Notes: a model not told the origin generated them from the sequence alone. Shown: positions 23,206 to 32,093, counted from the stretch's first letter. The stretch is 38,812 nucleotides of DNA from Planctomycetales bacterium (GCA_020427155.1 JAGQOW010000035.1:1-38812), one strand, 5' to 3'. Program-made: numbers and translations.

Positions 23206-23623
23206 GCTATCCACATTCCTTTCTAACAATCAATTTGAGAATCTATTCATTAGGACCAATCGAACGCGCACCTTCGATTTGCGTGGTAGTGGGAAGGTGA
23301 CAAGAAGAATTGAATGGCAATTAGAAAAAACGACAACTGCGAAAAAGAGAAACCTGTGACGAGCCCTGTCCTGTCCTCCTGACCAAACGAACCAAGCCCA
23401 GCTAGTGGGCAAATACCTACCTCCAACGGCATAACCGCTACGACTTCCCTAAACCCTCATTCATCCATCATAACGTGGGGGTTTGAAGACACGAGCAAAT
23501 GGTGCGCAAAAAATTATCTCTGTTGCGCAGCTAAATCTCGCCTCTTGTCCGCCACCTACGTCTAAACCCGTAGTTAATGCCAATCTCCCCCATTTTCTTG
23601 CACAAATCGGTACCAAAAACTGC
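23206..23623. other. Intergenic region between two secreted-protein genes
   Basis: This stretch contains the promoter and leader of the minus-strand gene that starts at 23205, and the 3' flank of the gene that ends at 23624. TGCGCAA (23503-23509) and TTGCGCA (23523-23529) form a perfect 7-bp inverted repeat with a 13-base loop and no T-run behind it. I found no clear promoter, terminator or small gene. Confidence 0.4.
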
Positions 23624-26620
23624 TCAAAAACCCTCGGGCCAATCACTCAGCACCTCATCCGCCAGTTCCTGCTGGACACTTTCGTGCTCGACCATCCCCC
23701 CCCCCGAGAGAGGCAGATCCGGCTGCTCTTGAGTCTTGGCTGCAGGCAAGGCCAAGCCAGCGGTCGTCACACCTAATTGCTCAGCTTCGACTGCCGGCGC
23801 TGGGCTGTCCGCGTCTGAACTCTCCAGCTCCGATTCTGCCGCGAGCAGACCATGGAAACCGAAAGCACGCTGGGCCGCGCTATTGAGCTCGTCGACAGTA
23901 GTGTCTGCTTGCGGCGTTGCGTCTGCTGACGACGAACTCAACGAGCCGGCGAGCGGCGGGGGCACTTGCCCCAACTGCGATTCCCAAGTGGCGAAGTCAT
24001 TGACGTCGACTAGGTTGTCGCCATCGGCATCGCCGTCGGCAAGAATGACGGCAGTGCTGGACATGCCAAAACCACGCTGCCAGGCCAGGAAGTCAAATCC
24101 GTCGACAAGCCCGCTGCTGTTGAAATCTGCCGTTGGTTCACCGATGCCAAAAAACTCCAAGACTCGATCCATCACCGCGATTCTCGCACTTTCGCTAGTA
24201 ATGGTCTCAAACGGAAAACCAAAGTTGACGACCTTAGTAGCACCGCCATCGTACTGAATGGCGGCATTGCCCCCACTGCCGCCCACATAGGTCAGAGCCG
24301 TAGTGGCGCCCCCCAAGGGGTTAATACGGTCAGGATACTGCGCATCATAGAAAAGCGAGCCATCGTCGAACGAGAAGGAGGGCAATCCCGCAAAGATCGA
24401 CCCGCCAGCCGCTTGCACATTGTAGGTGCCAGCATCGTCCGACACGTAATCGGCCTTCAATTGATTGTTGTAAAACGATCGCCCGTTGTTCAAGTTGTCC
24501 AGATCCCAGCCGATTTCGGCCCCCGAGACCATCAACTTGCCGCCCCCCGCCAGGTAATTGGTGACCAGCGTCTGCTCCGTGGCATTGAAGGTGTCGTCCA
24601 GCGAAGACTCTTCACCTAGAATCCAAACGACCGCTTTGTAATCGCTCAAATCCACATCGCCGGCGATCAACGCTTCGTTCGAAGTGGTGTCGACCACCAG
24701 ATGCGGCGCATTGGCTTCGATCGACGAGGCAACTTGAACGGCGTAGTCGAAAGAATTGCTCTGCCGGGGCCGAACTCGATCGACTTGAGGACTAAGGCCC
24801 TGGGCGGCGGGATTGAGCGGGCGATCGTTACGATCGAAGCCGTTGACGATAAGAATGTCTTTGTCTCCAGCATTGGGAAATGCTGCAACCACCTCCGAAG
24901 AAGGACTTTCGCCCCCTTCGTTGACCGCGGCCACCTTGAAGTAGTAAGCGTCTTCGCTGATATCAAGGCCAGTAAAAGTAAAGCTGCTCGTCGCTCCACC
25001 TGCAACGTAGGTCCCGCCGTCAAAACCGTAGCCATTGGTCGAACCGTAGATCATGTACCCCGTGGCTCCGTCGCCGTTGTAGCTATTGACCGCTGGCGGA
25101 GTCCAAGAGACTTTGACGCTCCCAGCGCCGGCCGACTCGGCATACACACTAGTCGGCTTGCCGGGCAACATGACGAGCGATGTCGCACCACTATCGACGC
25201 TGTTGAAGTATTTTACGAGACCTTGATAGGTCGCACGCGCAATCGCGTCACGCACCCGCGGATCGCGCAGCATCTCGGCGTCTTGGGTATTGTCGTGGTA
25301 GCCAGTCTCAATAATCGTGGCATCGAATTCACCATTGGTCCGGTTGTTGTCAATCTCGCCAAAGCTCGAACCGTAGGTGGTACTCGAACCATTATCGTCC
25401 CAGTTATGCTCGAAGAACCCATTCTGGTCGACCAGGTCGTCATTCACTTCTTGCCCGAGTTTCTGAGCGAGCGAAAACTGGTTGGGAGTTGGCTGATTCG
25501 AACCGCTACCCGTATTGTAGAGTCCTACCACGCCACGGGCGGTCGCAGTGGCAGGATTCCCCGTCGTTGCATTCGAGTGAAAGCTGACGAAGACTCGGTC
25601 GGAAAGCAATCCATCAGTCTCCCGGTTCATATACTCAGCATACCGGGGAGGAGCTCCAACATTCGCGGTGCCGTCATCACTAGTCGGAGATGTTCGATAG
25701 GTGCTAGTGCTAACCCCTTGTGCTCGCTCGACATGCCACTGGAACCAGTAAACGCTAAGCTCGTCCTCTCGGTCACGACCAGAAACGCCGCCGCCACGAT
25801 CGATGTCGCCTATCCCATTTCCAAAACGGATCATATCGGCAATGACGACGCGACCTAACTCGCTGGAGCGGTTGCTAATCTCCACCGAACCTGAGGTACC
25901 CGCCTCAAAATAGTAGGTCCCCAAGTAAACAAGACCGTTGCCCACACGCCTGTGATTGACGGTCACTTCGGTCGAACCACCCGAGTGATTGACGCGATAA
26001 AGTTGATCCGCAGCCCGGTCCGACCCGTATCGAGTCCAGGAATAAACCGGGTAGAAGCCTGCCTCTGGAATATTGGGACGATACTCTGCCGTGGCAGTCT
26101 CAGTCGTCGAAGTCGAAGCAAAGCGATAGGGAATATCGCCGGGATCGCCAAAGTAAATCGACGAGCCACTGTTGCTCCAGACCCCTGAAAACGTCACCTC
26201 CACATCGTCGTTATCGAGCACCACCTCGTTCGGCTGGTGCCCCACCGGCCGTAGCGGCACGACCGTCGCCCCGGCGCGAAACAGGTAGTCGACGAAGAAC
26301 GACATCTGATCCTGATTGCCGAGGTCCTCGATCATGCCCAGCAGGTTCGGCCGCTGAAAACCCCAGGAGCCACTGCCCGTGTTGGCAGCCTCGTAGCCAT
26401 GCCCCCCATGGGTATAGACAATCTTGCCCGAAAGTTCACCCACCGGCTGCGTACCCACTTCGACCAGTCCGGTCGCTGTTAGCGCGATCCGCGGCTCAAG
26501 CGGCTCATAGCCAAGCTTTTTACCGCCTGCCAGCAAATGTAACCCCTTCGACGAACAAGCATAAACCAAAGGGAGGCTTTTCTTAAACCGCTGCCAGAGC
26601 GGGGAGAGATTGCGAACCAT
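23624..26620 (-). CDS. Multidomain secreted N-acetylmuramoyl-L-alanine amidase (amidase_3, golvesin-like, FN3, dockerin-like)
   Basis: From ATG 26620 the protein has 998 residues. The N-terminus carries a LEPR-type planctomycete export motif (YEPLEPRIALTA, about 37-48). An amidase_3 domain starts with GKIVYTHGGHGYEAA and the MIEDLG segment, is interrupted by a golvesin-C-terminal-like module (SIYFGDPGDIPYRFAST to GRVVIADMIRFGNG), and continues with RVFVSFHSNATTG and IIETGYHDNTQDAEML. His, Glu, His and Glu positions of the zinc site all appear present. Then follow a fibronectin III module (PGKPTSVYAES to SSEVVAAFP), a glutamine-amidotransferase-like region (DILIVNGFDRND to GGKLMVSGAEIGWD) and a dockerin-like pair (ADFNSSGLVDGFDFLAWQR and DGDADGDNLVDVNDFATWE). 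The end is low complexity with a 10-G tract. It probably cleaves peptidoglycan at the surface. The start at 26749 is an alternative. Confidence 0.8.
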   Translation of the reverse strand: MVRNLSPLWQRFKKSLPLVYACSSKGLHLLAGGKKLGYEPLEPRIALTATGLVEVGTQPVGELSGKIVYTHGGHGYEAANTGSGSWGFQRPNLLGMIEDLGNQDQMSFFVDYLFRAGATVVPLRPVGHQPNEVVLDNDDVEVTFSGVWSNSGSSIYFGDPGDIPYRFASTSTTETATAEYRPNIPEAGFYPVYSWTRYGSDRAADQLYRVNHSGGSTEVTVNHRRVGNGLVYLGTYYFEAGTSGSVEISNRSSELGRVVIADMIRFGNGIGDIDRGGGVSGRDREDELSVYWFQWHVERAQGVSTSTYRTSPTSDDGTANVGAPPRYAEYMNRETDGLLSDRVFVSFHSNATTGNPATATARGVVGLYNTGSGSNQPTPNQFSLAQKLGQEVNDDLVDQNGFFEHNWDDNGSSTTYGSSFGEIDNNRTNGEFDATIIETGYHDNTQDAEMLRDPRVRDAIARATYQGLVKYFNSVDSGATSLVMLPGKPTSVYAESAGAGSVKVSWTPPAVNSYNGDGATGYMIYGSTNGYGFDGGTYVAGGATSSFTFTGLDISEDAYYFKVAAVNEGGESPSSEVVAAFPNAGDKDILIVNGFDRNDRPLNPAAQGLSPQVDRVRPRQSNSFDYAVQVASSIEANAPHLVVDTTSNEALIAGDVDLSDYKAVVWILGEESSLDDTFNATEQTLVTNYLAGGGKLMVSGAEIGWDLDNLNNGRSFYNNQLKADYVSDDAGTYNVQAAGGSIFAGLPSFSFDDGSLFYDAQYPDRINPLGGATTALTYVGGSGGNAAIQYDGGATKVVNFGFPFETITSESARIAVMDRVLEFFGIGEPTADFNSSGLVDGFDFLAWQRGFGMSSTAVILADGDADGDNLVDVNDFATWESQLGQVPPPLAGSLSSSSADATPQADTTVDELNSAAQRAFGFHGLLAAESELESSDADSPAPAVEAEQLGVTTAGLALPAAKTQEQPDLPLSGGGMVEHESVQQELADEVLSDWPEGF
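23696..23705 (-). repeat. 10-base homopolymer tract inside the amidase gene
   Basis: Ten C residues on the plus strand read as ten G residues in the coding strand, encoding the SGGG of PLSGGGMVEH close to the C-terminus. Gain or loss of one base would replace the last two dozen or so residues and stop soon after. Such tracts are classic slippage sites; a sequencing or assembly error is also possible. Confidence 0.6.
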
Positions 26621-26810
26621 CTGTTCCAAGACAATTAAAAGAGCAACTGGAAAGCCAAGCCCGCTCGGGCTCCTCCAGCGTTGGATCACCCTGACGCTAC
26701 GCCACCCATTATAATAGCAGGTAGTGCGAAGACCGAAAGCAATCGACACGCTCTGCGCAAGGTCAATATCCCGCTGCGCAAATCGGGGTGCGGTGAACCG
26801 CGGCGGCCAA

Positions 26811-27815
26811 TCAGCCTTCGCCCGAGATCAAACCGCGGCAAGCAAAGAGCCCAAATGAACCGCCCGTATGCAAGAACAGCGGTTGTCGCTCAGCCGGCTG
26901 CCGCTTGACCGTCGCCAACATCCCTGCCATCGCCTTCGAGGTGTAGCTCGGATCGAGGACAATTCCCTCGGAACTGCCAAGCAAGCGAATCGCCTCGACC
27001 GCCTCGGGATAGGGGATTGCGTAACCCGGGCCAATGAAGCCCTCGACCAGATCGATGGGAGTCTCCTCAGGAGAAAGGTCTAGCTGGAATCTCTCGACCG
27101 TAGCACGTTCCAGCTTACGCAGTTCCGAGTGAAAATACTCGACACTGTCGCTTACCGGGACGCCCAGGATTCGCCAGTTCTCACAGCCCAGTAGGGCACG
27201 GCCCAACATCAATCCTACCTGGGTGCCCGCAGACGAGGTGGCACAGTAAATGTCGAGCGGCTGATCGGAGCCAACCTGCTCGGCCAACTCGGCGACTGCA
27301 CGAACATACCCCCAACATCCCAGCGGCACGCTCGCCCCGACCGGGAAGAAGTAAGGTCTCCGCCCCGCAGCACGCTCCTGCTCCATCACTTCACATATCA
27401 GGCGATCGAGTTGCGAACGATAGACGTCCGCTGCATGGTAGCTCACTTCGGCACCAAAGAGACGGTCTAAAAACAGATTGCCGTCCCAAGGCGGATCGGG
27501 GTCGTCACTTCGCAAGACCATTCGTACGCGCAATCCCAATCGCGCGCCAATGGCCGCGGTGGCCCGGCAATGATTCGATTGGAATCCTCCGTGAGTGACC
27601 AGTGTATCCGCGCCCTGCTCTAAGGCTTCAGCAACCATGTACTCCAGCTTACGCACCTTGTTTCCGCTGATTTCCAGGCCAGTCAAGTCATCGCGTTTCA
27701 TCAACACTCGCTCGACGCCGGCAATGTCCGCCAGTTGTTTTAGTTTAACCACCGGGGTTGGCAATTGAGCCAACTCCAGGCGTGCAGGCTCTTGGGGGTG
27801 AATTTTCATCGCCAT
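26811..27815 (-). CDS. D-cysteine desulfhydrase / ACC-deaminase family PLP enzyme
   Basis: The 334-residue protein belongs to the fold-type II PLP family of D-cysteine desulfhydrase and 1-aminocyclopropane-1-carboxylate deaminase. The lysine motif GLEISGNKVRKLEY places the predicted Schiff-base Lys53; THGGFQSNHCRATAA is the phosphate-side loop; CATSSAGTQVG is the glycine-rich cofactor loop; and FLHTGGSFGLF lies near the end. These enzymes break down D-cysteine, ACC or other D-amino acids in the cytoplasm to a keto acid and ammonia; sequence alone does not decide the substrate. The gene follows the LD-carboxypeptidase gene by 52 bases on the same strand and ends a probable operon. ATG 27815 or 27809 could be the start. 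Confidence 0.82.
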   Translation of the reverse strand: MAMKIHPQEPARLELAQLPTPVVKLKQLADIAGVERVLMKRDDLTGLEISGNKVRKLEYMVAEALEQGADTLVTHGGFQSNHCRATAAIGARLGLRVRMVLRSDDPDPPWDGNLFLDRLFGAEVSYHAADVYRSQLDRLICEVMEQERAAGRRPYFFPVGASVPLGCWGYVRAVAELAEQVGSDQPLDIYCATSSAGTQVGLMLGRALLGCENWRILGVPVSDSVEYFHSELRKLERATVERFQLDLSPEETPIDLVEGFIGPGYAIPYPEAVEAIRLLGSSEGIVLDPSYTSKAMAGMLATVKRQPAERQPLFLHTGGSFGLFACRGLISGEG

Positions 27816-27867
27816 CGCAGGATCAACTCGATATCGGAATTACATACAAACTCACGGCTGGTTCTGG

Positions 27868-28857
27868 TTAGCCGGCTACCAAGACCGGGTTCTCCAGGAT
27901 TCTCAGCGTACGGCTGTCGGCATCTAGCTCCACTTGGACGTTCAACGGCAACGTAGCGTTGTCACGACTATGGCCCGTAGGAAAGTTTTGCACCACCGGA
28001 ATGTTTAAGTCGTGGAAATAGCCGTGAAAGATTTCATCGAGCGTCAGGCTCGATTTCCCCTCGACCGGCTGGCAATCGGTGAACTGCCCTAACAAGATAC
28101 CTGCGAGCCCCTCCAGTTTCCCGGCAAGTTTCAACTGCGAGAGAAATCGATCTATCCGGTAAGGTCGTTCCTCAACGTCTTCCAGCAGCAGGATATTGCC
28201 CATGGTTTCAATCTCATAAGGAGTCCCCATCAAGGCCCCGATCAACGCCAAGTTACCTCCTACGAGCCGCCCGCGCGCTACCCCGGGAAACACCGTCGCA
28301 ACCAATTCTCGCTCCTGATTGCTCAGCGGCACAACATACCCGCCCCCAGACCACGAGTCGTACTCCTCCTCGAGTAGCGCCCGCCAAAAGGTGCGAGCCG
28401 ACAAATCGCTCAGTCCCTGGGGCGCCCCCATGCCGTCCATTGGGTGCGGGCTGTGGATAGTGACGAGACCAGTTTGACTCTGCAGCGCCAAATGAAGCGC
28501 CGTATTGTCGCTAAAACCTGCAAAGATCTTTGGGTTCTGGCGAATGACCTCGTAATCGAGCATGTCCAGAATGCGTGTAATCCCCGTCCCGCCGCGCGCG
28601 GGAAAAACGGCCGAAACTTCCGGGTCGGCAAAGGCGGCCATCAATTCTTCAGCTCGAGTAACATCATCACCTGCAAGATAGCCTAACTTGCGATAGAGAT
28701 CTCCATATTGCTTGATCCGAAACCCCATCTCTTCCAGACGTTGGATTGCCAACTCGATACGTTCCCGCTTGACGGGGCTAGCCGGCACGACCAGCGCAAT
28801 GGTATCGCCACGCCTTAGCGATCGAGGGAAGAGGGGCTCCATCTTTGGCTTGTCCAT
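27868..28857 (-). CDS. ldcA: LD-carboxypeptidase, peptidase family S66
   Basis: The 329-residue protein begins at ATG 28857, five bases after the SpmB stop. S66 hallmarks are the N-terminal GDTIALVVPASPV, VSAVFPARGGTGITRILDMLDY, the nucleophile loop IFAGFSDNTALHLAL (predicted Ser116), LLLEDVEERPYRIDRFLSQL (predicted Glu226) and NFPTGHSRDN (predicted His296), so the catalytic triad is complete. LdcA-type enzymes remove the terminal D-alanine from murein tetrapeptides in the cytoplasm during cell-wall recycling; microcin-C-immunity-type relatives are the alternative. No signal peptide is present. Tight spacing to spmAB indicates co-transcription and is the core evidence for a murein-peptide salvage operon. 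Confidence 0.88.
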   Translation of the reverse strand: MDKPKMEPLFPRSLRRGDTIALVVPASPVKRERIELAIQRLEEMGFRIKQYGDLYRKLGYLAGDDVTRAEELMAAFADPEVSAVFPARGGTGITRILDMLDYEVIRQNPKIFAGFSDNTALHLALQSQTGLVTIHSPHPMDGMGAPQGLSDLSARTFWRALLEEEYDSWSGGGYVVPLSNQERELVATVFPGVARGRLVGGNLALIGALMGTPYEIETMGNILLLEDVEERPYRIDRFLSQLKLAGKLEGLAGILLGQFTDCQPVEGKSSLTLDEIFHGYFHDLNIPVVQNFPTGHSRDNATLPLNVQVELDADSRTLRILENPVLVAG

Positions 28858-28862
28858 CCAGA

Positions 28863-29420
28863 TTATCCGTACATGAAGTAGCCAAGTACAACTGCTGCCG
28901 CGATTCCCGCACAGTCGGCGATCAAGCAAGCCGGCAACGTATGCCGCAGCTTCTTGACCTGAATCGAACCGTAGTAAACCGTGAGAATATAAAAAGTCGT
29001 CTCGGTGCTGCCCATCATGATCGACGCGGTCTTTCCCAGGAAGCTGTCGGGGCCGTGCACATCAAATATCTCCAACATCACTCCCCGCGCGCCGCTCCCG
29101 GTCAGCGGTTTGGTGAGCGCCAGCGGGATCAGATCGAGCGATTCGCGATACTGCCCCAGGCCAATCTGTTCCATCATCCAACCAACAACAAGTTTGATGT
29201 CCTCAAATGCGCCGCTGGCCACGAAAATCTTGATGATGAACAGAATGGCTACCAGATAAGGAATGATCATCACCGCCACGCTAAAGCCTTCTTTGGCCCC
29301 GGTGACAAACGATTCGTACATCGGCACACGTTTGACCGCGCCGCCAACAATGATAATCAGGATCACCAGCGGAATCGCCCACTGGCTGAATACACTCACA
29401 ACCTGGAGAAACGCTTCCAT
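28863..29420 (-). CDS. spmB: Spore maturation protein B homologue, nucleoside-recognition/gate domain membrane protein
   Basis: The 185-residue protein has about five membrane segments and the SpmB signature: IPLVILIIIVGGAVKRVPMYE, SFVTGAKEGFSVAVMIIPYLVA, PLALTKPLTGSGARGVMLEI, GPDSFLGKTASIMMGSTETTFYILTVYYGS and LIADCAG. Its ATG overlaps the spmA stop by one base (TGATG), so the two are translationally coupled. SpmA/SpmB were named for spore core dehydration in Bacillus, yet occur in many non-sporulating bacteria. They carry the nucleoside-recognition 'gate' domain, and transport is suspected but unproven. Here the pair lies inside a peptidoglycan-peptide enzyme cluster. Confidence 0.92.
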   Translation of the reverse strand: MEAFLQVVSVFSQWAIPLVILIIIVGGAVKRVPMYESFVTGAKEGFSVAVMIIPYLVAILFIIKIFVASGAFEDIKLVVGWMMEQIGLGQYRESLDLIPLALTKPLTGSGARGVMLEIFDVHGPDSFLGKTASIMMGSTETTFYILTVYYGSIQVKKLRHTLPACLIADCAGIAAAVVLGYFMYG

Positions 29421-30136
29421 CAGTTCTCTTCCTTCCCGGTTGGATTATTCGACTGAGCGGTGGGAAAGGCGTAGCGAGGCGACTTGGCAAGCATGCGTGC
29501 CGCAAAGACCGCGACGATCGTCGAGATGGTGGTCACTAGGACGATGCCAAACAGCGGTTCCGCCGGATTCTCGCTCCCTGACGAAGCTCGATAAGCGATA
29601 ATCGTAAACGGGATCAAGGTCACGTTACTCGTGTTGATGGCCATAAACATGGCCATCGAATTGGTCGCCGTCTCTTTGTCGGGATTGAGGGTTTGCAATT
29701 CCTGCATCGCTTTGAGCCCCAATGGGGTAGCCGCGTTGTCCAGCCCGAGGATGTTGGCCGAAATGTTCATCAACATGGCCCCCTGTGCCGGATGCCCGTC
29801 GGGAACCTCAGGAAACAGCCAGCGCATCAGTGGACTCAATGAGCGTGCCAAGGCATCCACCAACCCCGCCTCGCGTGCTATCTGCAGGAGCCCCAGCCAC
29901 AAGGCCATAATGCCAATCAGCCCGATGCATATCTCGACCGAAACCTTGGCCGAGTCCAAAGCCGCGGCATTAAGGTCTTTTCCCATCTGCTCCAAGCCCC
30001 GCATGCTTTGCGAGGGCGTCGATTCGCCTTGGGCAGCTTCTACAGGTTCCGGAGCACGAATCGAATTGAGCGCCCCTTTGCCAAAGCCGTAAACAATGCC
30101 GACGAGCAGCAAGCCGAACCAGATCTTGTTTAGCAT
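29420..30136 (-). CDS. spmA: Spore maturation protein A homologue, nucleoside-recognition/gate domain membrane protein
   Basis: The 238-residue protein starts MLNKIWFGLLLVGIVYGF, as SpmA proteins do, and includes GLIGIMALWLGLLQIAREAGL, the NISANILGLDNAATPLGLKA motif, NSMAMFMAINTSNVTLIPFT and a C-terminal membrane segment. A hydrophilic insert (about 30-60, EPVEAAQGESTPSQSM) separates the first membrane segment from the gate domain and makes it slightly longer than the Bacillus protein. GGAGAG precedes the ATG. It is coupled to spmB, and the M14-type gene ends 72 bases upstream on the same strand. It probably forms an inner-membrane complex with SpmB; the cargo is unknown. Confidence 0.92.
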   Translation of the reverse strand: MLNKIWFGLLLVGIVYGFGKGALNSIRAPEPVEAAQGESTPSQSMRGLEQMGKDLNAAALDSAKVSVEICIGLIGIMALWLGLLQIAREAGLVDALARSLSPLMRWLFPEVPDGHPAQGAMLMNISANILGLDNAATPLGLKAMQELQTLNPDKETATNSMAMFMAINTSNVTLIPFTIIAYRASSGSENPAEPLFGIVLVTTISTIVAVFAARMLAKSPRYAFPTAQSNNPTGKEEN

Positions 30137-30207
30137 TGCTACTCTCCGCGAGTCCTGACTGCGGCATAACGAGGTGAGTCTTGAAGACTCGGTTCGAGCT
30201 TCAAACT

Positions 30208-31905
30208 TCAGCTACGCGCGAGTCGACTGGTCAAAAGCACTCCAGGAAGCGAGTCGAGGAGTTTACCACGATCGAATGCCACGTTACCTCCCACAACCAC
30301 CTGTTGCAAGTTGCTCTCACGAAAAGCGGTATTTGTTCCTGCAGTTGGTGGACACTTCACCAAGACCAGATCAGCCGCTGCTCCCAAGCGAATTGCACCG
30401 CGGCCAACTAGGCCCAGGCGTTGTGCGCTCATGCGAGTTTGCTCAGCGCATTGCTGCAGCGTCGCAAACTCGGCATCATTGGCGCGCAGCACCGCTTCGC
30501 TAACCGCCGCCACACCAAACCATTGCAGGTAGTGCCTCGCCTCGGTGGGCAAGTCTTCATCGACAACTCCTAGCACTCCCAGCGAAACAGCGTAGAGAAG
30601 CTGGTCCCGCATCTCATCTGACCATTGATTCAGCCGAATCAAAAAACCGACATTGATCGGCAACGATTCCTGCTTGCGAAGCTCGGCAAATACTTCGATT
30701 TCTTCAGGCTCCGCAAGATCGATCTGCCCCAAAACCGTTGTGACGCCGATGCCGAACATCCTCTCTCGCTGCTTCCAGTCTGGAAGCCGACTAGGAGATA
30801 CCTCGGGGCGCCATACGATGCGGCCAGGCAAACAAGTGAGCTCCGACCCATCGATCAACGTTTTGCCGTTGGTCACGTGCAAGTCACCCAGATCGACAAT
30901 GGCGCCCTCTCGGCCTGTCGAACCAATTTGACGAAAATTGACACTCAGATCGGTGCGAAACGGCTGATGCTTCAAACCGCTCAGCACCAGAACATTTCGT
31001 AGCAGACTGTCAAACAAGTCGTGTTCGCCTGTCTCAGGCAGTGCGTCGTATTCTCCTGGATCAGCTTCGAGCAATTCTTCAGTAGCAATCGACTCCAGCC
31101 CCGCCACCAAGCCGAAAAAGTGCAACTGGACCAAGGGTCCTGCATCGACCGACGACCAGCCTCCCGCTTCGATCGTGACGGTTACTACGCCTTGCTGTTG
31201 CACCCACTCGCCAAAACAGCGCGGCATATAGTCGGCCTTGTAGCGAGAAACTTGTCCCGGACAACGATCGGCCACCGCACGAGCCACACAGCTGGCCAAT
31301 TGCTTGGCTCGGCGCGTAACATCCGTTACGCTTTGTGCCTCGTCAATCGGCGGCACCAGCACCGAAAACGAAGCCACTTGCTGAGACTGCCCTACAGTCG
31401 TCCGTGGACGTTGGTTATGAAGATTCAGCGCATACCCTGGCCGAAGAGAATTGACCGCATCGCGCAGGATTCGCCCCTCTGGGGTCTGCAAATGCAAGGC
31501 GTCGCGATTCACATCAATATGTTGGGCATTGCGCCGAGTAAATGCTTCAGCCCCGTCAGGATTGAGCATCACGATCATATGGAGCGTGCAGCCGGCGAGA
31601 ATCGACTCCGCCGTAGGGTGCTCAGGAGCTCGTTGCAAGAAGTTGATCAAGTCCAGCAGCGCCGCCGTATGCGTAGGCTCATCGCCATGCATCTGCGACC
31701 AGGCCAGCACCTTCCGGGAGCCACTGCCAAGAGTCAATAGGGATATCTCACGGCCTTCGACCGACTCGCCCAAACAAGAAACTTGCAAAGCATCGGGCCG
31801 AATTGCGCGCAACGATTCGACGATACGCACAACTTCGCCATGCCGCAATTCGTTCGGCAATAACGGTGAAACGCGATAGCGCAGATAGTCTTGCCAGGGA
31901 AGCAT
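30208..31905 (-). CDS. M14 zinc carboxypeptidase fused to an amidohydrolase-like C-terminal region
   Basis: Residues about 20-290 of the 565-residue protein are an M14 peptidase: the zinc motif SQMHGDEPTHT (His73, Glu76), LNPDGAEAFTRRNAQHIDVNRD, third ligand His163 in LNLHNQ, and the probable catalytic Glu246 in VTIEAGGW. No signal peptide is present, so it acts in the cytoplasm, like murein tripeptide amidase MpaA and unlike secreted digestive forms. The remainder (about 300-565) resembles the small beta-barrel and end of amidohydrolases (ATNG-type HVTNGKTLIDG, GRGAIRLGAAADLVLVKCP, VVVGGNVAFDRGK) but lacks recognisable metal-binding HxH motifs. It leads the spmAB-ldcA cluster. Murein-peptide cleavage is inferred from context. 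Confidence 0.78.
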   Translation of the reverse strand: MLPWQDYLRYRVSPLLPNELRHGEVVRIVESLRAIRPDALQVSCLGESVEGREISLLTLGSGSRKVLAWSQMHGDEPTHTAALLDLINFLQRAPEHPTAESILAGCTLHMIVMLNPDGAEAFTRRNAQHIDVNRDALHLQTPEGRILRDAVNSLRPGYALNLHNQRPRTTVGQSQQVASFSVLVPPIDEAQSVTDVTRRAKQLASCVARAVADRCPGQVSRYKADYMPRCFGEWVQQQGVVTVTIEAGGWSSVDAGPLVQLHFFGLVAGLESIATEELLEADPGEYDALPETGEHDLFDSLLRNVLVLSGLKHQPFRTDLSVNFRQIGSTGREGAIVDLGDLHVTNGKTLIDGSELTCLPGRIVWRPEVSPSRLPDWKQRERMFGIGVTTVLGQIDLAEPEEIEVFAELRKQESLPINVGFLIRLNQWSDEMRDQLLYAVSLGVLGVVDEDLPTEARHYLQWFGVAAVSEAVLRANDAEFATLQQCAEQTRMSAQRLGLVGRGAIRLGAAADLVLVKCPPTAGTNTAFRESNLQQVVVGGNVAFDRGKLLDSLPGVLLTSRLARS

Positions 31906-32093
31906 AGGAAACTACAGCCGTGACCACCAGTACCTACTTGCGCTTAACTCATCTGACAAAACCTGTCGCCAAGAACGACTGCAACGGCTTTAGATGGGAT
32001 GCAAGCGACCTCCATTATGCTCCACTACTACCCCATCTGCCAATCGTTCAAGAAGAGCAAATGCCAGGAAACCACTCTTGGCTCGCCAGCAGA

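Noticed and set aside
24701..25858. 385-codon plus-strand ORF opposite the amidase_3 gene
   Set aside because: Antisense shadow; the minus-strand frame contains the recognisable domains.
26708..26713. TATAAT on the minus strand about 90 bases upstream of the amidase_3 start
   Set aside because: The hexamer lies in an 8-bp AT palindrome, and no good -35 element is found at 16-18 bases.
30176..30190. GAGTC-TTGAA-GACTC hairpin between spmA and the M14 peptidase gene
   Set aside because: Short stem with no T-run, between co-directional genes of the probable operon; not a convincing terminator.
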